Assembly (NCBI GenBank): GCA_001247695.2
Contig: LGRX02026005.1
Coordinates: 20,257-84,256 of the forward strand
Reading direction: 5' to 3'
From: Cymbomonas tetramitiformis
Lineage: Eukaryota; Chlorophyta; Pyramimonadophyceae; Pyramimonadales; Pyramimonadaceae
Length of the DNA: 64,000 nucleotides
Numbering within the stretch: position 1 is the first letter of the stretch; every line of letters starts with the position of its first letter. The position numbers and the translations under genes are program-made. A model generated the notes under the pieces. That model was not told where the DNA came from. It searched no databases and saw only the letters and a list, made by a program, of their open reading frames with translations. Positions 10,146 to 19,791 of the stretch are shown piece by piece.

Positions 10146-13100
10146 AAGATAGCTGAATAACCCCGTAGTACCAGTGGGCCAGATATGATTTGTAATACCT
10201 CCATAGTACAGGTCTTATGCCAGATCCGGTGGGATGGCATATAGGGAACTATCCAGAAATATACAGTATTATGAGGGTCCAGGGGAAAGTCAGCATTGCC
10301 TTTAGTGAAAAGGCGGTCCAGAATAGATATAGAGAATGGCGGATTAGCATAGAAGTAATAACCAGTCAACTGGACGGAGAATATACTGTTCTGACTGTGA
10401 TAGTGCTGCAGAGCAGGGTGGTTATTACCCTCTCCGACTGGGAGAGAGTCGCCGAACATGGAGACATCAAAGGCTGGTTCCCCCAGCTCGGCAGTAGCCG
10501 TAGGAGACCCATGAGTAGTAGCCCAGGCAATGTACTGACTGTTGGCCCACATCCAGTCGGATGGGTCCCCTGATCTGTGTTTCTTCTTATTGCCCTGAAA
10601 GGCCTGAAAGCTGACATCTGCTGACTCTGGCTCTGCCCAAAGGTAGTCTGTGCCATCATCAATGATAGTGTATGTCCGGCCAGAGTCAAGATGGGTATAT
10701 GTCATACTGATGAAGTCAGGTGATGAGAAACCCTCCCGGAGCATAACTCGGGTTGACAGGAGAGTTTTGGCGCCGTGTTTGAAATGGCAGCCAGGAATGC
10801 AGTACTCATCAATGTCACCAGTCAGTATGTCTCTGCCGATCAATCTCAGTGTGCCAGTGCCATCAGTCCGTGAGGCGGGTCCAGTCATGACTGTACTGAA
10901 GGATATGGTCCTGCTGGTATCAAGGTCAGTGATCCTGTGTCTGGACCCGGTGATGTTGCCGGTTGCACCGGAGTCACAGACAATGCCATCAGTGCCAGAA
11001 CTGGTGATAGAGTACAGATGTATCATAGGGTCCTGGGAGAAGATGACTGAAGGGGGTGCACAGAATAGCCCAAACCAGGTACACATCTCCAGAGCTGTGT
11101 CGCCTACATACTGCATGGCGCCGTAGAGCGGAGTCTGAGTCACAGGGCTGCAGACAGCGGAGATCGGTGCCAGATGGTGACCAGCCTCAAAGTGAGCCTC
11201 GACGAGAAACTCCTCATAGACACTCTGGTAGAGACATGTCAGGACCATGCCAAGGAAGGCTGTCAGGAGCAGGGCTGACACTGCTCTGTACCTCTGGCGC
11301 CGCTTCTCAAGCGCCTGAAGGAGACAGATCTGGGCGGAGCTGTCTGGTGGGGAACCGTCGGAGCCACGAGGATAACCATAGTGGCGGTGCTGACCAGAGT
11401 CATACTGCCAATACCAGTCGGAACCAGAGGAATACTCAGGACCAGCACCAGAGGAACACTGCCGGGTGGCAGACCAGTCAGAAGACCAGACACCAGTGCC
11501 ACCATCAAGTAAGCCACCATCGGATAAACCACCATCACCAGACCAAACTGACTGAACCGACTGGACTGATTGACTGTACTGACTGACTGCAGTACTGCTT
11601 TGCCCACCTCCCATCTCCCCCCCCGGTTGACACAATGTCAATCCGTCCCACACTCCCTGAACAGGTGCTGCGGCTGAGAGGGCCTCCGCCGAGGCACTTG
11701 CCAGGAAGCAAGTGAACAAGGCGAAGGACATGAATGCACACCGGAAGATAGAGACACCACCTCTACCGACACGCCGTGGCGGTGGAGGTGGTGCCTGTGT
11801 GTCAGACATGTGCGTGTCACTAGCCAGGTCAGGCGACTCATGGACCGGAGCGGGGACAGGAGGACACTGCTGAAGGAAAGAGCGGGAGAGACTCCCTTCT
11901 GTAGGGCGACCTCCGAGATTGATTGAGTTAAAGTTTGTGGCCGTGTCAGTGCCCCCAGTGTGCACCCGGTGCTCACTGGCTGGTGGGGACACTGACACGG
12001 CAGAGCCTGCATCAGACAGCAACAAGTCAGGAGGGCCAGGTGGCGGGGGCGTCACCAGAGGGGCTACACCCCTAGCTCCTAGTGAACTCTTTGATGGCAA
12101 AAGGTTACCGTGGCAAACGGTAGGGGACCTGTAATCCTCCTCCCACACCCGCTCCCAGTGAACCTGCTCCAGGGATTTCCCTGGAGCAGACAGGGGGGAA
12201 GCAGGCGGGGGCACCGCACTGCTCCGTGACCCCTCCCTCAACAAAGATGCACTGTGAGTGTGGTGTGGGGAAGAGTGCTCGGTGGGTGCCGGTGCCGTGC
12301 ACATGTCACTGTCCTCACCGTCACCCTGCACCACCGTCATTCCTGCAAACAGAGAGCAAGTCTCTGTAAGTGCAGGGACGGTGTGCGTGTGGTGGACGGG
12401 TGGGGACAGTGAGTCACACTGTGCTGCAAACAGTCCAGCAGACACCACCGACGAGTCTGCTCGGTCCTGCGGAGCATGATCCACAAGAGCCGACCCGTGC
12501 GGTGCCTGCTGTGTCCGGCTGGAGTGGTACTGCCTGCAGCAGGCGAGCACCACCGTAGCCGTGGACTGTGCAGAGTGCTGTGACACATCGACGGATGCAT
12601 CGTGCTGTGCAGAGGCAGGTGCAGAAGCAGGGATGTCAGGCAGCAAGTAGGGGGGAGTGGGAAAGGGATCACAAGCCTTCTGTTCTGTGCCGGTCCGGAA
12701 CATCCCGAAGTGCACTCTTCCGAGTGACAACGAGACATTCTCGGACTGTGCACAGAACTTTTGGAATTTGGCTTCCGCATGTTGTTGTAAGCGGTCCCAC
12801 TCCTGCTGTTGAGCCTCGGAGAGGCCGTCCCAGTCCCCATCGTCGTCAGACTCATCGGAGTCCCCGTGCTCCTGACTGGCGGAGTGAGAACTCTCCTCAC
12901 CCTCACTGTCAGAGCACGAGTCCTCCTGGTACCCGACAACTGCTGGGGTGCCGTGCAACAGACAGAAGGACTCTAGCGCCTGTTCAGACTCCTCGTAGGC
13001 AGTCTGATACTGGGCAGCTAGAATTTCCGTCCGAGCATGCTCCGCAAGCAGCTTCGGGTCTAGATGGAAAGCATGAGCCGACATCAGCTTCGGGCAGTCG

Positions 13101-14140
13101 GCAGCCCTGTGCCCCTTTGACCCACAGGTCCAGCATTCCCCTCGGAACTGCTGAAACAGCCGATCAAAGACGACACGGGACTTCCCCTTGCCCTTGCCTT
13201 TGCCGGTCTTCTGCTTCCCTTTACCGCCTGTCTTACCACCCTTGCGGGGAAAGACTCCTGCACGGTAACCAGAGCCAATCCCCTTAAAAGGATTAGAGCG
13301 ACGAGGCGGAATGTACTGACGGGATGAGGTGCGGTCAGGGACTCCCCTGCGGCCATGTGCACCACGGCTTCCGCCGTGATGCGAACCTGCATCATTATAG
13401 AAAGCAGCCGTTAGTGGTGACTTGAGTTTCGTCCCCGCGTTCCTGTGCACTGCCCGTGTCTCACGGAAACAGGTCAGCAAGGAAAGCGAGGAGTCAGCAT
13501 CGAGCTTCTCCTCTGTGTAGGCATCATGCACCGCCTTATAAAAGACGGGACAGATCCTACGGAGAAACAGTGCAATCCGTGCTTTCTCGGAGATAGCAAC
13601 GGTGCACCCAGGACCCAAGTCAGACTCAATGGTGTCCAGAGATGTCTGGAACACGTCAATGTAGTCCGCTGGATCCTGGCCAGCCCTCAAGTCCACTCTG
13701 TCTCCAGCGAATAAGAAGTCCGCAGCACTGAACTCCTCGTGATCGGGCACAACATGCCTCACGAGATGAACGAGTGCGATATTCCCATCCCCTGGGAAGA
13801 GTCTGTCAGCTTTGCGCAGAATACGCAAGGCGTCTCCTGCGCAGAGCGACTGAAGCAGTTCCAACAGCAGGAGGTTCGCTTTCTGCGGAACCTCCAGACT
13901 GTGGTTCTGCAAGTCAAACATCAACGCCATCTTGGGGTGAACGAGTTTGAGCCTGGAATCGAGTTGCTCAACCAGGATGTCCACCAAGAGCACACGAGCA
14001 TTTTTCTCGTTGCTAGTGAACTTCCAGGTTTTCGCAGACTCTCCAGGCTCAACACATTTCCCCTTGATGACGCTGAGCAATGCATCGAACTCCGCCGGCT
14101 TGCGCAAAAGCTCCCACGCTAGGTTGTTGCAAACGCTCAT
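9965..14140 (-). CDS. gag: Copia Gag-protease with two membrane segments
   Basis: A 1391-codon frame, much longer than a usual copia Gag. Residues 1-250 are the helical Gag part. A basic Gly/Lys-rich stretch (300-322) precedes a CCHC zinc knuckle (CWTCGSKGHRAADC, about 336-349). An acidic Ser-rich region follows. About 600 residues of low-complexity Pro/Ser sequence then hold two hydrophobic helices, near 793-818 (FRCAFMSFALFTCFLASASA) and 952-975 (AVSALLLTAFLGMVLTCLY). The aspartic protease site, CDSGATGNI, sits near 1054. The last ~80 codons overlap the pol frame and end in a stop that overlaps a pol ATG as ATGA. The membrane helices between the knuckle and the protease are unexpected for this family. 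Confidence 0.88.
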   Translation of the reverse strand: MSVCNNLAWELLRKPAEFDALLSVIKGKCVEPGESAKTWKFTSNEKNARVLLVDILVEQLDSRLKLVHPKMALMFDLQNHSLEVPQKANLLLLELLQSLCAGDALRILRKADRLFPGDGNIALVHLVRHVVPDHEEFSAADFLFAGDRVDLRAGQDPADYIDVFQTSLDTIESDLGPGCTVAISEKARIALFLRRICPVFYKAVHDAYTEEKLDADSSLSLLTCFRETRAVHRNAGTKLKSPLTAAFYNDAGSHHGGSRGAHGRRGVPDRTSSRQYIPPRRSNPFKGIGSGYRAGVFPRKGGKTGGKGKQKTGKGKGKGKSRVVFDRLFQQFRGECWTCGSKGHRAADCPKLMSAHAFHLDPKLLAEHARTEILAAQYQTAYEESEQALESFCLLHGTPAVVGYQEDSCSDSEGEESSHSASQEHGDSDESDDDGDWDGLSEAQQQEWDRLQQHAEAKFQKFCAQSENVSLSLGRVHFGMFRTGTEQKACDPFPTPPYLLPDIPASAPASAQHDASVDVSQHSAQSTATVVLACCRQYHSSRTQQAPHGSALVDHAPQDRADSSVVSAGLFAAQCDSLSPPVHHTHTVPALTETCSLFAGMTVVQGDGEDSDMCTAPAPTEHSSPHHTHSASLLREGSRSSAVPPPASPLSAPGKSLEQVHWERVWEEDYRSPTVCHGNLLPSKSSLGARGVAPLVTPPPPGPPDLLLSDAGSAVSVSPPASEHRVHTGGTDTATNFNSINLGGRPTEGSLSRSFLQQCPPVPAPVHESPDLASDTHMSDTQAPPPPPRRVGRGGVSIFRCAFMSFALFTCFLASASAEALSAAAPVQGVWDGLTLCQPGGEMGGGQSSTAVSQYSQSVQSVQSVWSGDGGLSDGGLLDGGTGVWSSDWSATRQCSSGAGPEYSSGSDWYWQYDSGQHRHYGYPRGSDGSPPDSSAQICLLQALEKRRQRYRAVSALLLTAFLGMVLTCLYQSVYEEFLVEAHFEAGHHLAPISAVCSPVTQTPLYGAMQYVGDTALEMCTWFGLFCAPPSVIFSQDPMIHLYSITSSGTDGIVCDSGATGNITGSRHRITDLDTSRTISFSTVMTGPASRTDGTGTLRLIGRDILTGDIDEYCIPGCHFKHGAKTLLSTRVMLREGFSSPDFISMTYTHLDSGRTYTIIDDGTDYLWAEPESADVSFQAFQGNKKKHRSGDPSDWMWANSQYIAWATTHGSPTATAELGEPAFDVSMFGDSLPVGEGNNHPALQHYHSQNSIFSVQLTGYYFYANPPFSISILDRLFTKGNADFPLDPHNTVYFWIVPYMPSHRIWHKTCTMEVLQIISGPLVLRGYSAILGNRHTPLHTLSPQLVLTVDLVGSSSMAHPFPSASSTETATPRSGSVLLLSCMMLSGMPR
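10139..10145 (-). promoter_or_regulatory. -1 ribosomal frameshift site, G GGA AAC
   Basis: In the gag-protease frame the codons read TTG GGA AAC, so the heptamer G GGA AAC lies in the zero frame exactly as X XXY YYZ requires. Slipping back one base gives GGG AAA CAG ACA, which is the pol frame and leads into the pre-integrase motif. The site lies 180 nt before the gag stop and just inside the gag/pol overlap. G GGA AAC is a known retroviral slippery sequence. A strong downstream structure is not obvious by eye. Confidence 0.75.
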
Positions 14141-14187
14141 GTCTGATGTGTCCGGAGCATCTGCTGGCGTAGGCGTGCCATTTAGGG

Positions 14188-14432
14188 TTCACAATTATCG
14201 CTCGCGATAATTTCGGTTATTCAGAACTGAGAAATCGAGCAGGCGCGACTTTTGTCGCCCGGGAGAGGGCCCGATCGGGAATACGACACATTGCGAGTGG
14301 CGTCCCGATCGGGGTGTCACGGGGGTGACACCGTCCGCAAGGGAGTATCAATTGCGGACGCCACAACGGGGAGTCAGTTTCCACACTTCCGAATCCCGAA
14401 AGCCCCTGCTTTCTGCTCTGAAGTTTGTAAAA
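14188..14432 (+). repeat. Split direct repeat A1
   Basis: 245 bp, identical by eye to 21400-21644. It begins TTCACAATTATCGCTCGCGA, where ATTATCGCTCGCGATAAT is a nearly perfect dyad, and ends GTTTGTAAAA. Confidence 0.9.
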
Positions 14433-14486
14433 AATCTGGTTAACAGTTTGTGTGGAAGTAGTTTACATTTAAAATTTTTACATTTC

Positions 14487-14780
14487 ATGCCTGCTAAAGG
14501 TATTCAGCGAGGCAGTGGGATTTCTGAGCCGACTTCGGTAGACGCGGCGACTCAAACGGACGTTTCGGCAGTGCGGGCGGAATTTTTCTTGAACGCAGCT
14601 TTACTTGATCGTCGCTGCTGGACTCATCCGGCCTTTGTTCCGTGTTCGTGCTGCATTACTTGCCAACTTTGGCTGCCTAGAGAGCCGCCAGCAGACTTCA
14701 CTCCTCCGCGGATTTTTCCGGGACACTACCTCGGTTGTTCTTGTTTGAGGCTGCCGGACGTTGCAAGGAGATTTTATTGA
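14487..14780 (+). CDS. Small Cys-rich ORF a of the PAT/Ngaro-like element
   Basis: A 97-codon frame from the ATG at 14487, the first ATG after repeat A1. The C-terminal half is Cys-rich (CSCCITC, then CSC), suggesting metal binding. Its TGA stop overlaps the ATG of the next frame as TGATG. I do not recognise a family. Elements of this class usually start with Gag, so leader ORFs are unexpected. The coupling by TGATG and the tight packing argue that it is translated, but it could be a chance frame. Confidence 0.45.
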   Translation: MPAKGIQRGSGISEPTSVDAATQTDVSAVRAEFFLNAALLDRRCWTHPAFVPCSCCITCQLWLPREPPADFTPPRIFPGHYLGCSCLRLPDVARRFY

Positions 14781-15043
14781 TGCCAGTTAGAAGACACGGT
14801 ACTCGCACAGCCTTCCCAACGTTTCCAGTTGCCACGCTCCGAGTGCGGTGTACAGAGTGCGACATCTACGGCCGTCGAGTTCTTGCGAAGTGGAGAATCT
14901 TCATCCCTGAGTGCAGTCGTTCGTCGCACGGAAGGGGTTACATTGACCTTTGCAGGCGTTGCGGAGTGGTCCATCAAAGAAGTTTCTTTACCGCAGTTTG
15001 GTGGCCGATCGGTAGACGCCAAATTTTACTGTTCAGAGTTTGA
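14780..15043 (+). CDS. Small zinc-ribbon-like ORF b of the PAT/Ngaro-like element
   Basis: An 87-codon frame starting inside the TGATG overlap with ORF a and ending 12 nt before the gag ATG. Two CxxC knuckles (CTEC near 29, CRRC near 62) are spaced like a zinc ribbon. The rest is basic and rich in aromatic residues. The arrangement suggests reinitiation from ORF a and on into gag. No family is recognised. Confidence 0.5.
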   Translation: MPVRRHGTRTAFPTFPVATLRVRCTECDIYGRRVLAKWRIFIPECSRSSHGRGYIDLCRRCGVVHQRSFFTAVWWPIGRRQILLFRV

Positions 15044-15055
15044 AGGTCGTTGGAC

Positions 15056-17203
15056 ATGTCTTCGGGGAGCGACCGTTTGATCGTCTGGACTTCGGCAGTT
15101 GCAAAAGCGAAATTACAACAGTTACGGCAGTTTCTGAATGTCTCTACGCGCATGAGGATGGGCACTTGGGAGAAGCAGCGGCAGCAGGTTCTTGCTTGGG
15201 TTAATTCTTCCCTTTCGGATTTGCAGCTGCTGCCGGAAGATGTGCGCTCGCAGACAGATGTTCTCTTGGAAGCGGGCTTGTTCACTGTTGATTCGGCGGG
15301 GACGTTTTCAGTGGGCTTGTGGCCGGCTTTGCCGGGCAGTTGGTCGGAGCGCAAGGCGAGGGAACTTGAAAAGTTTGCGCAGGTGGAAGCATGGGTGGAC
15401 GCGCTTTTCAGTTTGACATCGCCGGTAATTGGAGCGAACGCGGTGATTTCCGCGGGTGGAGCCTCGGCAGGCGTTGCTGGGGCTGGTGCAGGAGGAGTTG
15501 CATCTTCGGGGCCGACGGGGGCGACGGGCTCCGGTGGCGGCGTCCTTTCAGGGACGGCTGGAGCCCCAGGGGCTTCGGGCATCGGGACTGTCGCGGCGGC
15601 GGGCTCCGCTCCCGCGACAGCGGTGTCCGGAGCATTGGCAGGGTCAGGGGGCCTCGGTGCTGGCGTCCTTTCGGGGACGGCCGGGGTCGCCACGGGTTTA
15701 GGCACCGGGACTGCCGCGACGGTGTCCCCTACACCTGCGGCAGCGGTGGACCCGAGCGCAATCGCGGCGGCAATCGCCACCGCCTTGGGGGCTCGCCTTG
15801 ACGCGTTGGGTTCCCGCATCACGAGCTTGGAGGCCCGAGGAGGGGCACCGGCGGGTGCTACTTTGCTGAGCGGTGGTGTGGCGCCACCCGAAGCAGAATT
15901 GCTGGCGAGGGCGCTGAGGGATTCAGTGGCGACGGCTGAGAGTTGGGACATTGCTAAATGTTCGCAGGCATGCGCAGATTTGGTGCATGAGGCGGCGAAG
16001 CTCCGGTCCCAGCTGACGCTGCTGAAGGGGATCCACCCCTTCGGTAAACTGCCGATGAAAGCGCTGGAAGCGAACGCCTTTCCTGCGATGGTGTACGCAC
16101 TTCCCGAGTTGGCGGAAGAGGAGTGCGAACTGGACGAACTTCCAGCGGGCAAAGAAGCTACTCAAGAGCATTGGCGGGCCTTCGTTCACATGCTGCAGGC
16201 GCGAGTTGGCGAGTTCCAGGCGTTCGTCAAATCCAAAGTCCCGTCGTTCCTGCTGACCGACGTGATGGCGCCTTCTTTCTTTAAGAAGAGGAAACGAGGA
16301 GGTGGAGATTCTGACGAGGAGCAGGCTCGGGCCGCGGGGGGAGGGAGTGCTCGGCTCCCGCCCCTGGACGCGGCTCGTCGGGAGCAACTGGCAGCGCTTG
16401 GGAGCTCGTTCAGAACGGTCAATGAGGAGCAACTTGCACGTGCACTTCGCGGAGAGTTGGCCCCCGAGGACATTGCTCGCCCTCCAGGTGCGGGGACTCT
16501 CCCCTCTGCAATCCCGGCCCGGGGGCCCCTTGCGGGGGTCAACCTGCTGGTACAGCCACCCCAGCGGCTGCTGCAGGAGGACGAGGGCCGCTTAAAGATG
16601 CAAAATGGCGAGCTCACGGTGGTGCCGAAGACCAAAAAGTGCAAGGACATGGACGAGTGGGAGCGGGGGTTCTTCCGGATCATGTGTGAAGCACCTTTGG
16701 AGGCGCGGGAGGACCTCGTGGACTTCCTCGCTTGGGCGAAGACCATCGCGGCCGACTTTACATTTTACCACTTCAATGAGTTCTACGAGCACCTGGTTCG
16801 CCAGGTGCAACGGTCGACCGTGGGCATCTCGTTGGAGGGGTACGACCGCGTCTGGCGCATTTACCAGCAGCAGCACCGGCTGCAGCCGGGCGCGAGGAAG
16901 AAGCGCAACGATTACAAGTGGCAACGTGAGGGTGCGCATCAGACACAACAGCCGCAGCAGCCGCAGCAGCCGCAGGACGGCAACGGTAAGGGGGGCAAAG
17001 GCAGAGGAGGCCGCGGAGGTCGAGGCGGGCGCGGCGGTGGGGCAGGTGGTGGCCGTGGCCGTGGCATTCCTGATGCGTGCTACGGCCACAACGGTGGCAA
17101 CTGCCGGCACCAACCTAACTGCCACTTCAGGCACGTTTGCAGTGTCTGTGGGGACGAGGGACACGTCCGGACTGACCCGGCGTGCCCGGGTCCTCAACCG
17201 TGA
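15056..17203 (+). CDS. gag: Gag-like protein of the PAT/Ngaro-like element
   Basis: The start is the ATG at 15056, 12 nt after ORF b; upstream in-frame codons back to 15050 lack an ATG. About 715 codons. The N-terminal ~120 residues are helical. A long Ala/Gly/Thr-rich linker follows (about 130-270), then a charged helical core (280-600). An RGG-like basic tract (640-670) precedes a CCCH finger (CYGHNGGNCRHQPNCHFRH) and a C2HC-type knuckle (CSVCGDEGHVRTDPAC). These fit RNA binding and particle formation. The frame ends at a single TGA (17201-17203), after which the same frame stays open into RT. This suggests that RT is made by stop-codon readthrough. Confidence 0.75.
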   Translation: MSSGSDRLIVWTSAVAKAKLQQLRQFLNVSTRMRMGTWEKQRQQVLAWVNSSLSDLQLLPEDVRSQTDVLLEAGLFTVDSAGTFSVGLWPALPGSWSERKARELEKFAQVEAWVDALFSLTSPVIGANAVISAGGASAGVAGAGAGGVASSGPTGATGSGGGVLSGTAGAPGASGIGTVAAAGSAPATAVSGALAGSGGLGAGVLSGTAGVATGLGTGTAATVSPTPAAAVDPSAIAAAIATALGARLDALGSRITSLEARGGAPAGATLLSGGVAPPEAELLARALRDSVATAESWDIAKCSQACADLVHEAAKLRSQLTLLKGIHPFGKLPMKALEANAFPAMVYALPELAEEECELDELPAGKEATQEHWRAFVHMLQARVGEFQAFVKSKVPSFLLTDVMAPSFFKKRKRGGGDSDEEQARAAGGGSARLPPLDAARREQLAALGSSFRTVNEEQLARALRGELAPEDIARPPGAGTLPSAIPARGPLAGVNLLVQPPQRLLQEDEGRLKMQNGELTVVPKTKKCKDMDEWERGFFRIMCEAPLEAREDLVDFLAWAKTIAADFTFYHFNEFYEHLVRQVQRSTVGISLEGYDRVWRIYQQQHRLQPGARKKRNDYKWQREGAHQTQQPQQPQQPQDGNGKGGKGRGGRGGRGGRGGGAGGGRGRGIPDACYGHNGGNCRHQPNCHFRHVCSVCGDEGHVRTDPACPGPQP

Positions 17204-19791
17204 GACGAGGGGCTGATCCCGGCGGTAGCTGTGCCGCCGGGGGAGCCGGAAAGCAGCCAGGAGGCCCCGGCGGGGGCGGGTGAAGTCCCGGCGATGGTGC
17301 CGGGCCCGGCGGTGGAGGTGGACATGGCGCCGGTGGTGGAGAAGGTGGGCGAGGGTGAGGCCGCCCTTGCTGAGCGCGTACATGGAGGGCGCGAGGTGGA
17401 GGTGCCGGCGGGCGGGCTGGCACCCTCGAGATGGTGGGATGGATTGAGGAGTGACGAGTTCATCCCGGTGTGGGACGTGCTCGGGGGACCTCGCAGGCAT
17501 GATCGAGTTCCCCTGCGGTGGGAGGTGGAGCGCATCGCCCCACTCCCCGTCACACAGACGGACCCTGAGTCTTGGCGCTCGCCCGAGGATCCGAGACGGG
17601 TGCGCACGTCGACGAGATGGCCTGCGATCCGCGCAGAGATTTTGCAGCGGGCCACCATCGAGAACATGGAGAGATGTGGCACGGGCGAGAACGAGCGAAG
17701 GTGTTACGAGGAGGAGTGCGAGCGCGTCGGTTGCGCCATCCCGACGCTCACCAGTCGAGCGCATCTCGTGGCAGCCGCGTTCCAGGATTGGCACGACGTG
17801 GACTTCCTCGTAAGGTGCGCAGCATGCGGTGCAGGATGGCCGTCAGAGGAGATCGAGGTGGACGAGCCGTACCGGGTCCCCAATTACGTGGGCCCGGAGC
17901 ACATGGACGTCATGAGGGACGAGATTCGACGCGAGGCCGAGGCAGGCCACATCTTTCTGGCGAGGTGGCGCCTGCCCCTGGGCATCATTGCCCTCGGAAT
18001 GGTGGAGAAGGTGCGCAAGGGCAAGATCAAGTACAGGCCCGTCAGCGACTACTCTCGGCCGGAGGACGTGGGGGTGAACGCCCGCATCGAGCTGGACAAG
18101 GACGAGTTCACCACTGTGAAGGAGGCCTACGGCATGCTACGGCCGAAGTACTGGATGTTCAAGGTGGACATGGAGACCGCCTACCGGAGCAAGGGCATCG
18201 CGTCCATGTACTGGCCGCACCAGTGCTTCGAGTTCGACGACGTGAGGTGGATGGATGCACGGGCCCCGTTTGGCAACCGGGCCCTGCCAGGCATCTTCAT
18301 GAGGTGGACGAGGGCCATTGTGGCGTGGATGCGCGCACGGGGGATCCCCACCGTGGGGTAGAGGGGTACCTTGACGACTTCTTTTGCATTCTCGAGACCA
18401 GGGAGCAGGCGGAGGAGGCCATGCTCTTGTTGGTCGAGTTCCTGACCTTCCTGGGCTTCAAGGTCAACAGTGCGAAGTGTGAGGGTCCTACGCAGCTCCT
18501 GGAGTTCCTCGGGGTCCTGCTAAGCACGGAGGGCGACGTCTGCACGGCGTCGATTGACGAGGAGCGCATCACCGTGGTGGTGAAGATGGCGGGGGACTTG
18601 CGGGCGCGGGCGGCGCGGGGCATGGTGTCCCGGCGAGCCCTGGAGTCGCTGCTGGGGCTGCTAGCCTTCTGCAGCCATGTGGTGTGGGGCCTCTCCCTCT
18701 ACACGAGGAGGGGCTTCAATTTCCTCGCAGCCACCACGGGCAGGAGGACAGTGAGGCTGCCGCACCCGGTGCTCGAGGACTTGGCCGTGCTGGAGCAGGT
18801 GGTGCGCCAGTACAACGGCAGGAGCGTGGTGCTGGAGAGGCGATTGGTGGACGAGCGGCACTTCGCCACAGACGCCTCGGGCACGCTGGGCTTCGGCGGA
18901 GTCTGGGAGAAGCTCTTCTTCCTGCTGAGCTGGGCGGACCTGGCGAGGCTGCCTCAGCGACCATGGTTCCCGAGGCGACCGGGGTGCCCCGCCAGTTGGA
19001 GCATCAACTACATGGAGTTGTTCGCAGTCTGGTGGGCGGTGGTGCTTTGGGGGCACCGGATGGCGGGGAGTACGATTGTGGTGAACATCGACAACAAGTC
19101 CGCGATGTACCAGGTGGGCAGCTGGTGGGGGCCAGTGGAGTACCTGCCGCTGCTGAGGCAGATCTTCTACACGTGCGCCAAGCACGACATCCGCCTCCAG
19201 CCCAAGTACATCTCCACCAAGGACAACCTGCTGGCGGACCTCCTCTCCAGGTTGGACATGCCGCGCTTCCTGGTGGAGCACCGTGCCTTCCTGCGGGCCA
19301 CGGTTTGGCGGCAGGACCGGGACGACTGGATGGTCTGCCCGGTGCGGTGGGCGGAGCTGGACCAGGAGTTCGGCCCGTTCACAGTGGACGCCTGCGTGGC
19401 GGAGTCCCGGGCGAACGCCTACTGCTACCTGAGCTGGAGCAGGGCGGAGGATGCGCGGGTCCAGAAGTTCGACGGCCACAACGCTTGGGGCAACCTGCCC
19501 TTCAGCATCATCGTGGCCATCATCAAGAACTTCCTGAAGTGCAAGAGGCGACAGCAGTGGGGCACAGCGGCGTGCTTCCTCGTGCCGGTGTGGCCGGGGA
19601 ACGAGGGCTGGGAGCTCGTGAGGAGCCTGCCCGGAGTGTTCAAGGTGGTGCGCGAGTGGGCGCAGGGCACACACCTGTTCACTGCCCCTGACCTGCGGGG
19701 GCACGGCAGGACCGCCTGGGGGCCCACCAGGTGGCCCGTGGTTGTTGTGCGGGTGGGGCCGGAGCCGGTGGCCCTCCCTGACTGGGCGTGA
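17204..19791 (+). pseudogene. pol: RT-RNase H-methylase-like polyprotein, frameshifted
   Basis: It is in frame with gag after one TGA. RT motifs run from about 17880: KYRPVSDYSRP, FKVDMETAYRS (motif A) and APFGNRALPGIF (motif B). At 18355-18368 the sequence GGGGTA is repeated around GA, adding 8 nt directly before the catalytic box. The first frame ends at 18361, and YLDDF with the rest continues in another frame. RNase H follows (FATDASG, MELFAVWWA, NIDNKSAMY, then KDNLLADLLSRLD). After that comes a domain with FTVDACVAES and NAWGNLPFS, which resembles the methyltransferase-like domain of DIRS/PAT elements. The insertion makes this copy non-functional unless the frame is recovered. Confidence 0.85.

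Noticed and set aside
16592..19704. Long minus-strand ORFs opposite gag and RT of the PAT/Ngaro-like element (400, 347 codons)
   Set aside because: Shadows of GC-rich coding sequence; the sense strand carries the RT, RNase H and zinc-finger motifs.
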